Below, in pieces: positions 41,851-51,018 of a stretch of 64,000 nucleotides of DNA (position 1 is its first letter; every line of letters starts with the position of its first letter). This stretch comes from Vibrio sp. HA2012 (GTDB lineage: Bacteria > Pseudomonadota > Gammaproteobacteria > Enterobacterales > Vibrionaceae). The notes beneath the pieces are model-generated. The model saw only the letters and a program-made list of their open reading frames with translations. It ran no database searches and was not told the DNA's origin. The position numbers and the translations under genes are program-made. The stretch is taken from contig NZ_PFXK01000004.1 in the NCBI RefSeq assembly GCF_002812955.1, positions 124,001-188,000 on the forward strand, given 5' to 3'.

Positions 41851-43848
41851 TTACACTCTGAACTGTTCGGCTTTGGATTGCTGCTCTTTCGCCAGCAGCA
41901 GCAGCGATTCGAAAGTACGGGTATTGTTTTCCGAAATCTGATACACCTGCTCTGCAACGTCAGAGATTGTCACGATATTGTGGCTGACATCCTGAGCGAC
42001 TTTAGACTGCTCGGTTGCGGCCTGAGTGATCTGTTCGACCTGTTCAGTAATGGAGTCTATAGCACTGATGATCTGCAGCAGGGACTGTTCTGCGGAGTTG
42101 GAGTCCTGAACCACAGAATCGGCTGTCTGGCTGTTTTTCTCCATAATTTGTACGGAATTGACGGAAATTCGCTGCAATGATTCGATCATGGCATAGATTT
42201 CTTCCGTAGACTGCTGTGTTTTGGTGGCCAGATTACGGACTTCATCAGCAACAACGGCAAATCCGCGGCCGTGTTCACCTGCGCGTGCGGCTTCGATGGC
42301 GGCGTTCAGTGCCAGCAGGTTCGTCTGTTCAGCGATGCCGGTAATTACGGCCAGAATATTGCCGATATTTTCCGATTCCTGTTTCATATTATTGATGGTG
42401 CTGGCGGCTTTACGGACATCTTCGTCCAGTGTCGCAATCGAGCGGATACTTCTGTCCATGGTGTCTTTACCGACTTCTGCCAGCCCTTTGATGTCCAGAA
42501 TATCAGCCAGAGAACGTTCTGCGCTGTTCATTACCTCCGCAGAAGCCGATTCCATTTCGGTCACGGCAGTCGCAACCAGTACGGTCTGCTCTTTCTGCCG
42601 GCTGAGCATGTCGTTGGACTGCTGTGTTGAACGGCTGGCTTCGGTGGTGGAGCTGGCCAGTGTGCCGGAAGTGGTCTGGATATCGCCAAGGATACTGCCC
42701 AGACGTTCAAGGAGATTGTTAACCCCCTGTGCGATGGTGCCGAATTCGTCACGATTTTTCACCGCCAGTTTATGGGTCAGATCGCCCTGACTGATTTCAT
42801 GCAGTGCTGAGGTGATCAGTTTCAGCGGCACCCGGATGCTGCGGATCTGGCCATACACTATGATCAGGCTCAGTACGATAGCCGCGGCGTACAGGGCAAT
42901 AATAGTGATCAGTGAGTTTCGGGAGGTTTCGCTGACCTGAGATGTGGTCTGTTGTACAAGGATGTCGATCTCTGAAGACAGGGCGCTGAGCTCGCTGATG
43001 CCTGAGTTGATAAACTGTGCGGTTGTATGCAAGCTCTCATTGATATGCTGACCGGATTCGATCAATTTGATGCGCAGCGGCAGGTAACCGGACGGATTAT
43101 TCACCGCGTAGTCCAAAAACTGGGAAAAAGTTTGCAGCTTGTTATAAACGCCGGACGACATCAGCTTCAGTTTTTCCATACGTTCTGTGGTTTTCTGTAT
43201 CTGTTTGGACAGATTTTTTTGTAACTGAGCCAACTGGGCCAGATTATCGATATTACCGACGCCGCTCAGGGCGGTTTCGCCCAGCGTCAGGGAATCGGCG
43301 ATGGCGCTGACGGCGATTTTGGTCAGCAGACTCTGATTTTGTGCCATCTGTAATGAAGCACCGATAGCATCATTGAATGTGATCCAGCGGGCGGTATTAT
43401 TCTGAATTTCATTCCGGGACTGCATCCGGACCTGCAGCAGTTCATCCTGAATGTCCAGCAGAGCTTTTTCTTCAGCAAAGGCCTGCTGGATCAATTTGTC
43501 AGCAGCTTCCAGTTTAACCAGCAGAGCCGGATAGGTGCCAAGTTGTTTTTCCAGCGTATTTTTCCGTTCTTCATACTGTTGTACCGACTGCCCGAATTCA
43601 CTGCGTAATGCCTGTTGCTGCTGAGGCTCAGTGGCATTGGTGTACTGGGTGACGGCTTTGTTGGCATTCTGGGCAATAACCGCCAGTTCATAGCTGTTCT
43701 GTACGATAGGGATCAGTGATTGGGTGGTGACATTATAAGCATCATTCGACTTATTTTGTGCGATGCCGCTGGCTGCGGTGATCACTGTCATCAGAAGTAT
43801 TATCAGGGCGAAACCAAGTATGGTTCGATTTATTACGGTCAGTTGCAT
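41851..43848 (-). CDS. Methyl-accepting chemotaxis protein with helical periplasmic sensor
   Basis: A 665-residue chemoreceptor. Membrane helices lie at about residues 9-29 and 312-332. The roughly 280-residue periplasmic region between them is almost wholly helical, with many Gln, Asn and Leu, as in helical-bimodular (HBM) sensors. HAMP follows (about 333-386), then the coiled coil with the [20 protein letters not shown] tip near 515. It is the first gene of a two-gene unit with an orphan sugar-binding protein, which could present its ligand to this receptor. Confidence 0.92.
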   Translation of the reverse strand: MQLTVINRTILGFALIILLMTVITAASGIAQNKSNDAYNVTTQSLIPIVQNSYELAVIAQNANKAVTQYTNATEPQQQQALRSEFGQSVQQYEERKNTLEKQLGTYPALLVKLEAADKLIQQAFAEEKALLDIQDELLQVRMQSRNEIQNNTARWITFNDAIGASLQMAQNQSLLTKIAVSAIADSLTLGETALSGVGNIDNLAQLAQLQKNLSKQIQKTTERMEKLKLMSSGVYNKLQTFSQFLDYAVNNPSGYLPLRIKLIESGQHINESLHTTAQFINSGISELSALSSEIDILVQQTTSQVSETSRNSLITIIALYAAAIVLSLIIVYGQIRSIRVPLKLITSALHEISQGDLTHKLAVKNRDEFGTIAQGVNNLLERLGSILGDIQTTSGTLASSTTEASRSTQQSNDMLSRQKEQTVLVATAVTEMESASAEVMNSAERSLADILDIKGLAEVGKDTMDRSIRSIATLDEDVRKAASTINNMKQESENIGNILAVITGIAEQTNLLALNAAIEAARAGEHGRGFAVVADEVRNLATKTQQSTEEIYAMIESLQRISVNSVQIMEKNSQTADSVVQDSNSAEQSLLQIISAIDSITEQVEQITQAATEQSKVAQDVSHNIVTISDVAEQVYQISENNTRTFESLLLLAKEQQSKAEQFRV

Positions 43849-44242
43849 ATGAGGGATTCCCGTAGTGATGTGTGCAAATATAGCGACAGCAAAAGTCCGG
43901 CTATTAACCCTTTTCCAGACGTAATGATCAGAAAAAGACTAATAGAACTATAGGAGAGATTTGTATGACTTGTCCTGCTGACGTTTTATTTTTTATAGTT
44001 TTGCGAGAGTTATACCTAATCCTGCGGCATAAATACAAGTTAAGCGAATCCTTAAGCAGTAAAAAATAAGAACGAGATCTCACTGAGGTGAAATCTTAAT
44101 CGGATATTGTTTGTTAAACCGACACTGAAATCTCAGCCCCTGCGGTTCAAATTATTTGAATGTTTGTGTGGCTGTGTTTCGTCAGACTCCATTCCCGTTA
44201 GTGAATAGGAATGGAGGACGTGTCATATCGGGGCTTTGAACG
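43849..44242. other. Gene-free stretch between the chemoreceptor operon and the flagellar cluster
   Basis: About 394 AT-rich bases with no credible gene. The only structure noted is the hairpin at 44187-44216. A weak sigma-28-like arrangement upstream of the chemoreceptor (TTAA, 16 bp, GTCGCTAT on the - strand) is too far from consensus to call. Confidence 0.55.
44187..44216 (-). terminator. Hairpin downstream of the lytic transglycosylase gene
   Basis: CTCCATTCC and GGAATGGAG form a 9-bp stem with a 12-base loop, 27 bp past the stop of the leftward flgA-M-N operon. There is no T-run, so termination is an inference. Confidence 0.45.
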
Positions 44243-45016
44243 TTATCGGATAATAACTGGCTGAATCTTGGCCATATTAATGAATGTACGTGTTTCGAAC
44301 AGGTTTTTCAGAAACATGATGTCGTTACCTTTTAATGGAATAATCGGTTGATCTGCCGTTGATGTCAGTCGGATAACCGGAGACAGCCCGGTTTTACTGG
44401 CAGAATAGCGACTAAGATCCACGATTTGTTGTAAGGCATGGAAACGATAAACATATTGAATTGTTTCATCAGGAAGCGGTAGTTCTGCAAAATATTTGTT
44501 TTTTTCCAGATTTTTCTGTACCCGGTTTTCTCCGGCATTATAAGCGGCAAGGGTCAGTGACAGGTTTTTATCAAATTTTTGATACAGAAAAGCCAGGTAA
44601 TTCAGAGCTGCGGTTGTACTTTTATATAGGTTAAAGCGTTCATCAATAGCTTTACTGACCGTCAAGCCATACTGTTTTGCTGTCTGTGGCATCAGTTGCC
44701 ATAATCCGGCTGCATCGTCTTCTGATACAGCATCCGGCTGAAAAGAAGACTCTATCATAGGGATTAGCGCAAGACTTATCGGAAGTTCACGGGTTTCCAG
44801 TTCGGCAAGAATATACTGAACAATAGAGCGGGAATGCTCGAATTGTTGATTTATCAGAGTCGTAAACTTAGCCAGTTGTCTATATTCTGGATTATCCTGG
44901 AAAGAAACGCTCCCTGCTTCTTTCGCTGTAGCACAAAGCGAAAAAAACAAACTCAATAATGTGCTAAGTAATATGGGGGTAAAAAGCCTGTGAAATTTCT
45001 TGGTAAATAAAAACAT
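44243..45016 (-). CDS. Lytic transglycosylase (SLT/MltD-like) in the lateral flagellar cluster
   Basis: A 257-residue exported protein with a hydrophobic signal segment (about residues 10-29) and a transglycosylase SLT domain. The catalytic Glu89 is in IPMIESSFQPDA, GLWQLMP is at 104-110, and AYNAGENRV starts at 158. No LysM domain is present, unlike MltD. The start overlaps the flgN stop by one base (TAATG), so it is translationally coupled to the flagellar chaperone gene. Because FlgJ in this cluster lacks its peptidoglycan-hydrolase domain, this enzyme may open the wall for the lateral rod, as SltF does in Rhodobacter. Confidence 0.88.
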   Translation of the reverse strand: MFLFTKKFHRLFTPILLSTLLSLFFSLCATAKEAGSVSFQDNPEYRQLAKFTTLINQQFEHSRSIVQYILAELETRELPISLALIPMIESSFQPDAVSEDDAAGLWQLMPQTAKQYGLTVSKAIDERFNLYKSTTAALNYLAFLYQKFDKNLSLTLAAYNAGENRVQKNLEKNKYFAELPLPDETIQYVYRFHALQQIVDLSRYSASKTGLSPVIRLTSTADQPIIPLKGNDIMFLKNLFETRTFINMAKIQPVIIR

Positions 45017-45468
45017 TATAACTCCATCAATTTTGTCGATGCGTAGTCATTTGCATTTTCGTGGCCAAACAGACGCAGCATTTCCCGGTAAGAAACTGAA
45101 AGCTGCCCATTAAGTTGATTTTGTTGATGACAGGACTGAACCATGACTTCCAGCTCCTTCCACTGGGTTGCGGTCTGAATTTTTAAATTGCCGGGCAGAG
45201 TATTGATGAGCTTTTTCATCCCCTCTTTGCTTTGTTTCAGCCCTAAGTACCCCAGTAGTGCTGTTCTGTGTTTTGCGTTTTTATGTAGCGTATCTATCAT
45301 CGGATGCAGTTTTTCTGTGATTTCCTGCATTGAGCTGTCATCGAATGACAGATAGCAGTGCTGCTGTTTTAGCAATAGCCTGTACAGTGCATCATAAAGA
45401 GTCAGATCATGCTGGATGCCTCTGATTATTTCTTTGAGAACATCTACTTTGCTGGGTGAAGTTGCCAT
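45016..45468 (-). CDS. flgN: Lateral flagellar FlgN-type chaperone
   Basis: A 150-residue, mostly helical protein in the position of lfgN in lateral flagellar clusters, directly after flgM. FlgN chaperones the hook-associated proteins FlgK and FlgL to the export gate. The sequence similarity I can recognise is limited (helical, Gln/Leu-rich), so the call rests mainly on position and size. Confidence 0.8.
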   Translation of the reverse strand: MATSPSKVDVLKEIIRGIQHDLTLYDALYRLLLKQQHCYLSFDDSSMQEITEKLHPMIDTLHKNAKHRTALLGYLGLKQSKEGMKKLINTLPGNLKIQTATQWKELEVMVQSCHQQNQLNGQLSVSYREMLRLFGHENANDYASTKLMEL

Positions 45469-45479
45469 CGCAGTTTCGG

Positions 45480-45761
45480 TTACTCGTGTCCTGTGTGAAA
45501 GCGCATTACTGCAGCGGATAGAGCCTGAATATCCAGTGATAATTCACCACGCTCCAGAGCACTTTTTACCGCAGCAACTTTATCCATATCGATATCTGAA
45601 AGTTGTTCCAGCTGAGTATTAGCCTGAACAATAAACTCTTTATTGATAGTGATTTCTGGACGGACTGTAGCCGATGTTATTTTTGTTTCAGCCTGATACT
45701 GAGTTGGCTGATTGAGTTGTGAAGCTGGGATCGCCGTGCTGACAACTTTGTCGATTTTCAT
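45480..45761 (-). CDS. flgM: Lateral anti-sigma-28 factor FlgM
   Basis: A 93-residue FlgM. It has the family MKIDKV start, a disordered middle, and the C-terminal sigma-binding helices with DKVAAVKSALERGELSLD near residue 60. FlgM holds the flagellar sigma factor (here presumably the lateral sigma encoded at 58933-59712) until the hook is complete and it is exported. It lies between flgA and flgN. Confidence 0.9.
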   Translation of the reverse strand: MKIDKVVSTAIPASQLNQPTQYQAETKITSATVRPEITINKEFIVQANTQLEQLSDIDMDKVAAVKSALERGELSLDIQALSAAVMRFHTGHE

Positions 45762-45846
45762 GGAAGGCTCCTGAATATAATTCTCTTGCCTAGTAAGAGC
45801 GGCCGCTATTCATGGGAAGTTAAATACTTTTTACCGCTAAATAGTT

Positions 45847-46632
45847 TTAGAACATGGTTTTCACTTTCCCACGGGCAGTTACTGTTGCACGGATAATCTT
45901 TCCTGAGCCGGTATTTTTGACATTAATCTGTTGCTTTTCAGTTCCGCTTTCCAGCGCTATTCCTTTGGTTGTAGCCTGAATTCCATCTTTGCTGGCGATA
46001 ATCACAACGTCATCCCCTTCTTTTACTAACCATTTCTGCTCTAGGTTGGACGGGCTGACAATCTGTCCACTTCGGATACGTCGTTTGGCCGTTTTTTCAA
46101 GTAATGGACTGAAATCAGTAACAAAATCTTTAGGCTGAAGAAAAGTTATGGATTCGAGTTTTAGCATATCGGCAGTGATCATTGTTCCCCGACTAATCGT
46201 GGATGCTGCAATAACAACAGGAAGTTCTATCTCTACTTTTACCCGGATACTGATTTTCCACTCTTGCCCGGGTATGTTGCAACTGAGTTGGCGTTTTAGA
46301 TTACCGATTGGTTCTTGGTTGTAATCAAGAGCCGCGATATGCAGGCTGTCTGGGGGGCATGGAGGAAGATAGGCTGCAGACGGAGGAACACGGGGTGTTA
46401 TCCGGGGAGTGTAATTTTTCCAGTTATGTAAGCGGGCATAATCGGCTATCTCTTGCTGTACAGCTCGTTCCGATATGTTTTCCAGTTGACGCTCTCCTGA
46501 TGCATTGACTTTGGTCATCGTGGTGACCAGAAGAAGGATTGTCAGTATCGCCTGAACTATCTCCGGTTTCCTGCTTTTCCGTATTGCTTCCGATGAGCGG
46601 AAGTTTTTCTTCCGTATATATATGTAATTCAT
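45847..46632 (-). CDS. flgA: Lateral flagellar P-ring assembly chaperone FlgA
   Basis: A 261-residue exported protein: basic N terminus, hydrophobic segment (about residues 26-41), then the FlgA fold with an SAF domain (VVIAASTISRGTMITADML) and the C-terminal KNTGSGKIIRATVTARGKV. FlgA helps FlgI polymerise into the periplasmic P ring. It is the first gene of the leftward flgA-M-N-transglycosylase unit and diverges from flgB. Confidence 0.92.
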   Translation of the reverse strand: MNYIYIRKKNFRSSEAIRKSRKPEIVQAILTILLLVTTMTKVNASGERQLENISERAVQQEIADYARLHNWKNYTPRITPRVPPSAAYLPPCPPDSLHIAALDYNQEPIGNLKRQLSCNIPGQEWKISIRVKVEIELPVVIAASTISRGTMITADMLKLESITFLQPKDFVTDFSPLLEKTAKRRIRSGQIVSPSNLEQKWLVKEGDDVVIIASKDGIQATTKGIALESGTEKQQINVKNTGSGKIIRATVTARGKVKTMF

Positions 46633-46653
46633 TGATAAATAATAACTAATATG

Positions 46654-46670
46654 TTGGCACGTATTTTGTT
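46654..46670 (+). promoter_or_regulatory. Sigma-54 promoter of the flgB-flgL operon
   Basis: TTGGCACGTATTTTGTT shows GG-N10-GT with a strong -24 element (TTGGCACG) and a -12 element one base off TTGC. It lies 40 bp upstream of the flgB start. Lateral flagellar middle genes in vibrios are known to depend on sigma-54 and the activator LafK. Confidence 0.72.
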
Positions 46671-46709
46671 TTACCTGTTCTGATATTTAATCGGAATCAA
46701 GGTATTTAC

Positions 46710-47072
46710 ATGGCGATCAGTTTTGATAACGCACTGGGCGTTCATCCAGATGCTCTGAATTTCAGGGTTCAGCGAACAAAGATCATAGCAAGTAACTTAG
46801 CAAATGTGGATACGCCAGGCTACCTTGCCAAAGACTTAAGTTTTGACACGGTAATGACCAGTGTTTCTCCGGGCAAAGTGGATACGCCTCCACCGAGAAT
46901 GCATATTACTTCAAAGTATTCAATGCCTTATCAGAACTCCCGTGATGGAAATACCGTGGAACTGGGCGTAGAGCAAGCAAAATTTACCCAAAATAGTATG
47001 GACTTTCAAACCAGTCTGACTTTTCTGAACATGAAATTTCAGGGGCTGGCGAAAGCGATAGAAGGACGTTAA
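46710..47072 (+). CDS. flgB: Lateral flagellar rod protein FlgB
   Basis: A 120-residue proximal-rod protein. It has the ANVDTPGYLAKD motif near residue 30 shared by rod/hook proteins, and a C-terminal helix with FTQNSMDFQTSLTFLNMKFQ. First gene of the rightward operon; flgC follows after 4 bp. Confidence 0.95.
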   Translation: MAISFDNALGVHPDALNFRVQRTKIIASNLANVDTPGYLAKDLSFDTVMTSVSPGKVDTPPPRMHITSKYSMPYQNSRDGNTVELGVEQAKFTQNSMDFQTSLTFLNMKFQGLAKAIEGR

Positions 47073-47076
47073 TCCA

Positions 47077-47511
47077 ATGGCTTTTACTGATATTTATTCA
47101 ATTGCCGGTTCTGCGATGACAGCTCAGACGGTACGTTTGAATACGGTTGCCAGTAATCTGGCTAATGCTGATGCCGTCTCTGCTAACCCTCAGGATGCCT
47201 ATAAGGCACTAAAGCCGGTATTTGCAACTGTATACAGCAACTCTCAGTTGTCTGCCGGTGACAATATTTTTCCGAATGCTGAGGTACAGATTGTGGATGT
47301 TGTGCAGAGCACGCAAGAAGCAGAAAAGCGTTTTGAGCCAAATAACCCGCTGGCGAATGACGAAGGTTATGTGTACTACCCGGGAGTCGATGTGGTAGCT
47401 GAAATGGCAGACATGATGTCAGCAACCCGCAGTTTTGAAACGAATGTGGAAGTTTTGAGCAATGTAAAAAGTATGCAGCAGGGGTTGCTTCGCTTAGGGC
47501 AGGGTAGCTAA
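47077..47511 (+). CDS. flgC: Lateral flagellar rod protein FlgC
   Basis: A 144-residue rod protein with the N-terminal IAGSAMTAQTVRLNTVASNLANAD helix (residues 9-32) and the C-terminal MMSATRSFETNVEVLSNVKS helix that form the coiled coil of rod subunits. Its stop overlaps the flgD start by one base (TAATG). Confidence 0.95.
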   Translation: MAFTDIYSIAGSAMTAQTVRLNTVASNLANADAVSANPQDAYKALKPVFATVYSNSQLSAGDNIFPNAEVQIVDVVQSTQEAEKRFEPNNPLANDEGYVYYPGVDVVAEMADMMSATRSFETNVEVLSNVKSMQQGLLRLGQGS

Positions 47512-48179
47512 TGACTATTGCACAATTTGATGCTCTTGCGATGGATGTTCCTGTTTCTACGACAGAAGCAGAGCTTAGTGTGGCAGGAAATGCCAATGAT
47601 GCAGATTCACTAAAAAATGAATTTCTGACACTCATGGTGGCCCAGATCCAGAATCAGGATCCGCTGAATCCGATGGATGGTGCGGAATATGTCAGCCAGT
47701 TGGCACAGTTTTCTCAGGTGGAAAGCACCGAAAATATGGCGACACTGATGCAGAACAATCTGGTGCTGATGGACAACATGCAGGTACTGACGACCGCAGG
47801 TCTGGTTGGACAAACTGTCTATGTCAGTGCTGACACTGTTGAACTGGTAGAGAATGAACAAAATGGAAAACTGGTTCTGAGTAGTGCTTCGGACTCGGTC
47901 AATCTGCTGATTCAGGACGCTTATGGAGAAGTGACGAAAGTTTCTCTGGGGCCTCAGGCTGCAGGAGAAGTCAGTTTTACCCTTGATCCGGAAGCGCTGG
48001 ATTTGGCTGCCGGCAGCTACACCATTACTGCTCAGTTGGAAGATGGTGTAACCGCCGATATCTTGCTGGCCGGGGAAATATCTCAGGTAACCGTGCCTTC
48101 TAATGGTGGTTCTGCGTTGGTCAATGTTGCCGGTGTCGGCAGTGTACCATTTTATGAAATCAGCCAGTTTGGTGGTTAA
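47511..48179 (+). CDS. flgD: Lateral flagellar hook-capping protein FlgD
   Basis: A 222-residue FlgD. The N-terminal motif FLTLMVAQIQNQDPLNPMDG at about residues 39-58 is diagnostic, with YVSQLAQFSQVES after it, then the Tudor/FnIII-like beta domains. FlgD caps the growing hook during polymerisation and is not in the final structure. Confidence 0.96.
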   Translation: MTIAQFDALAMDVPVSTTEAELSVAGNANDADSLKNEFLTLMVAQIQNQDPLNPMDGAEYVSQLAQFSQVESTENMATLMQNNLVLMDNMQVLTTAGLVGQTVYVSADTVELVENEQNGKLVLSSASDSVNLLIQDAYGEVTKVSLGPQAAGEVSFTLDPEALDLAAGSYTITAQLEDGVTADILLAGEISQVTVPSNGGSALVNVAGVGSVPFYEISQFGG

Positions 48180-48223
48180 CCGGAATAACAAGCAGGCTGT
48201 CACAGCCTGATAAAGAGGAATTT

Positions 48224-49420
48224 ATGAGTTTTGATATTGCATTAACCGGTCTGGATGCGACCAATAGTCAGATCAATACCATCAGTAACAACATTGCTAA
48301 CTCGTCAACGACCGGCTTTAAAAAATCAAGAACAGAATTTGCGGCTGTCTATAACGGCATGCAGGCTGGTGGCGTAGAAGTAGCTAGTATTTCACAAAAT
48401 TTTGATGAAAATGGTTCAGTCTCAACAACAGGGCGCTCTCTGGATCTGGCGATTAACGGCAGCGGATTTTTTGTCACCAGAGACAGTTCCGGCCAAACGT
48501 TGTATACCCGATCCGGGGTGTTTGGTACCGATAAAGACAATAACATTATCAGCAATACGGGGTTGAAGCTACAAGGATATGCGGCGACGGCCGATGGTTC
48601 TGCTTTGTATACCGGCAGTGTGGGTGATTTAAGTATTAGTACCGCATCACTCGCAGCCGATGCAACAAATCGTCTTGATTTTATAGCCAATTTTGATTCG
48701 CGCGCCACTGAGATAGATACAGCGGTAACGCCGTTTGATCCGACAGATACGGACAGCTTCAACTCATCTTATACCTCTAAAGTGTATGACTCTTTGGGGA
48801 ACCCGCATACCGTAACTCAATATTTTACTAAAACAGCGGCAAATAACTGGGAAGTGAACATTCAGGTTGATGGCGGCAGTACGGTCGCGACAGAGACGGT
48901 AACGTTCGATACTGACGGTTCATTACTAACACCAGCCGGCAGTTTTACTATCGGTTTTCCGGCTGCCGGGGCTAATGCCATGAGTATTGATATCAGTCTC
49001 ACTGGAAGTACCCAGTTCGGTTCCGATTTTAATGTCAGTACTAACAGCCCTAATGGCTACACTTCGGGTGAACTTACCGGTATTCGTATCGAAGATAACG
49101 GTATGGTGTATGCCGCATATTCCAATGGTGAGTCTTTGCTGCAGGGGCAGGTAGTTCTGGCTGATTTTGCTAACTCTCAAGGTCTGGTTAAGAGTAACGG
49201 AACAGCCTGGATGCAAAGTTACAGCTCTGGAGAACCCATAATCAACTCCCCGGGAAGTGGCACTCTTGGTGATTTGTCAGCCGGTGCTCTGGAAGGATCG
49301 AATGTTGACCTGAGTAGTGAGCTGGTTGGTCTGATGACAGCTCAGCGTAACTATCAGGCTAATGCCAAAACCATTTCGACAGCGGACCAACTGATGCAGG
49401 CATTGTTTAACGCTGTGTAG
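48224..49420 (+). CDS. flgE: Lateral flagellar hook protein FlgE
   Basis: A 398-residue hook protein with the conserved ends: MSFDIALTGLDATNSQINTI at the start, ANSSTTGFKKSRTEFA near residue 26, and at the end SNVDLSSELVGLMTAQRNYQ. The middle is beta-rich and variable. It polymerises into the universal joint between rod and filament. Confidence 0.96.
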   Translation: MSFDIALTGLDATNSQINTISNNIANSSTTGFKKSRTEFAAVYNGMQAGGVEVASISQNFDENGSVSTTGRSLDLAINGSGFFVTRDSSGQTLYTRSGVFGTDKDNNIISNTGLKLQGYAATADGSALYTGSVGDLSISTASLAADATNRLDFIANFDSRATEIDTAVTPFDPTDTDSFNSSYTSKVYDSLGNPHTVTQYFTKTAANNWEVNIQVDGGSTVATETVTFDTDGSLLTPAGSFTIGFPAAGANAMSIDISLTGSTQFGSDFNVSTNSPNGYTSGELTGIRIEDNGMVYAAYSNGESLLQGQVVLADFANSQGLVKSNGTAWMQSYSSGEPIINSPGSGTLGDLSAGALEGSNVDLSSELVGLMTAQRNYQANAKTISTADQLMQALFNAV

Positions 49421-49446
49421 CGGCAAAGAGAGTCAGGAGTCTTTTT

Positions 49447-50178
49447 ATGGATGCTTTATTGTATACCGCCAGCAGTGGCGCAAGTCGGGTGCTGCAGGCA
49501 CAACATGTCCGCTCGAATAATTTGTCAAATGCGGATACTGCCGGATTTAGGGCTGATATGGAGCGAGCTCAAAGTGTTACGGTTCCTGGAACTGGATTTG
49601 ATGGACGCACAATGGTGGTTACTAACTCTGCTTCAACCCGTTTTGACAATGGTGACCTGGTTAAAACAGGGCGAGCACTGGATATTGCTGTTAATGGTGA
49701 TGGATTCTTTACTGTGCAGGCAATGGATGGCAATGAAGCCTATACCCGTGCCGGTAATATCCGTGTTGATCAGGACGGAAATATGCGTGTCAACGGTTTT
49801 GCTCTTATGGCGGATGGTGGTCCTATTGTGCTGCCTGAATATCAGAGTGTTGAGATCAGCAGCCGTGGCATGGTGACAGTGGTTCCTCCAGGGGGGGGAG
49901 CACAGATCAACGTGGGGCAGATTAAATTGGTGAATCCGGAAATTGATCAGCTACAGAAAGAAAGTGACGGTCTGCTGCATAACGTGCAGGGGGGGGCATT
50001 TCCTGTCGATATTGCTGTTCAGGTTGCTCCTGAACACCTTGAAGGCAGTAACGTGTCTGCAATCGAGGAACTGGTGGGAGTGATGTCTCTGACGCGTAAT
50101 TTCGAAATGCAGGTACGGGCAATGAAAACGGCAGAAACATTGGCTGAAGCCGGAAATCGCCTGATGAGCAGCAGATAA
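49447..50178 (+). CDS. flgF: Lateral flagellar rod protein FlgF
   Basis: A 243-residue proximal-rod protein. It has the NLSNADTAGFRADME motif near residue 26 and the C-terminal AIEELVGVMSLTRNFEMQ helix. The gene contains two G8 homopolymer runs (49891-49898, coding PPGGGA, and 49989-49996, coding QGGAF) within 100 bp. Slippage in either would truncate the protein. Confidence 0.95.
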   Translation: MDALLYTASSGASRVLQAQHVRSNNLSNADTAGFRADMERAQSVTVPGTGFDGRTMVVTNSASTRFDNGDLVKTGRALDIAVNGDGFFTVQAMDGNEAYTRAGNIRVDQDGNMRVNGFALMADGGPIVLPEYQSVEISSRGMVTVVPPGGGAQINVGQIKLVNPEIDQLQKESDGLLHNVQGGAFPVDIAVQVAPEHLEGSNVSAIEELVGVMSLTRNFEMQVRAMKTAETLAEAGNRLMSSR

Positions 50179-50206
50179 GAACTGAAAAGAGATAAAGGAG
50201 AGGGAT

Positions 50207-50992
50207 ATGCACTCTGCATTATGGGTAAGTAAAACCGGAATGGCGGCACAGGATACAAAAATGACTGCTATTTCCAACAACCTGGCAAACGTCAATACGG
50301 TTGGTTTTAAACGTGACCGGGTTGTTTTCGAAGATTTGTTCTACAGTATTCAGCGTCAGCCCGGTGCTCAGGTTGATGAAATGAATACCCTCCCGACAGG
50401 TGTTCAGTTAGGAAGTGGAGTCCGTGTTGTAGGGACACAAAAAGTCTTTACTCAGGGAACAACGCAGAACACAACTCAGGAAATGGATATGGCTGTCATG
50501 GGGGGAGGTTTTTTCCAGATCGAAAACTCTGATGGTGAAATTGTCTATACCCGTAATGGTCAGTTTCATGTGAATGCAGAAGGCTTGATGGTGAATAGCC
50601 AGGGATTACCGCTTGAGCCGCAGATTCAAATTCCGGATGGTACTACCAGTGTTTCGGTCGGGACTGACGGAACGGTCACTGCCGTTGTTAGCGGTGAATC
50701 GGATTCTCAGGAACTGGGGCAGATTACTCTGGCCTCTTTTATTAATCCAGCCGGTCTGGAAGCGATTGGAGGTAACCTGTTCCGTCAGACAGAGGCCAGC
50801 GGACAGGCAGATGAAGTGGTTCCGGGGACGGAAGGCGTCGGCAGTATTAAGCAAGGGGCGCTGGAAGGTTCTAATGTGCAGGTCGTTGAAGAGATGGTGG
50901 ATATGATCACAACTCAGCGAGCTTATGAAATGAATGCCAAAGTCGTTGCAGCAGCGGATGACATGCTGAAGTTTGTCGCTCAGTCTGTGTAA
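50207..50992 (+). CDS. flgG: Lateral flagellar distal rod protein FlgG
   Basis: A 261-residue distal-rod protein, starting MHSALWVSKTGMAAQDTKM. It shows NLANVNTVGFKRDRVVFEDL near residue 26, the FlgG-type YSIQRQPGAQ insert, and the C-terminal NVQVVEEMVDMITTQRAYEM. Length matches the family. Confidence 0.96.
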   Translation: MHSALWVSKTGMAAQDTKMTAISNNLANVNTVGFKRDRVVFEDLFYSIQRQPGAQVDEMNTLPTGVQLGSGVRVVGTQKVFTQGTTQNTTQEMDMAVMGGGFFQIENSDGEIVYTRNGQFHVNAEGLMVNSQGLPLEPQIQIPDGTTSVSVGTDGTVTAVVSGESDSQELGQITLASFINPAGLEAIGGNLFRQTEASGQADEVVPGTEGVGSIKQGALEGSNVQVVEEMVDMITTQRAYEMNAKVVAAADDMLKFVAQSV

Positions 50993-51018
50993 AGCCTGAT
51001 ACAGATAAGGTAACAGTT

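Noticed and set aside
45762..45846. Sigma-28 promoter ahead of flgM
   Set aside because: A TTTAA and a GCCGCTCT can be placed 16 bp apart, but both are several bases from consensus; not callable.
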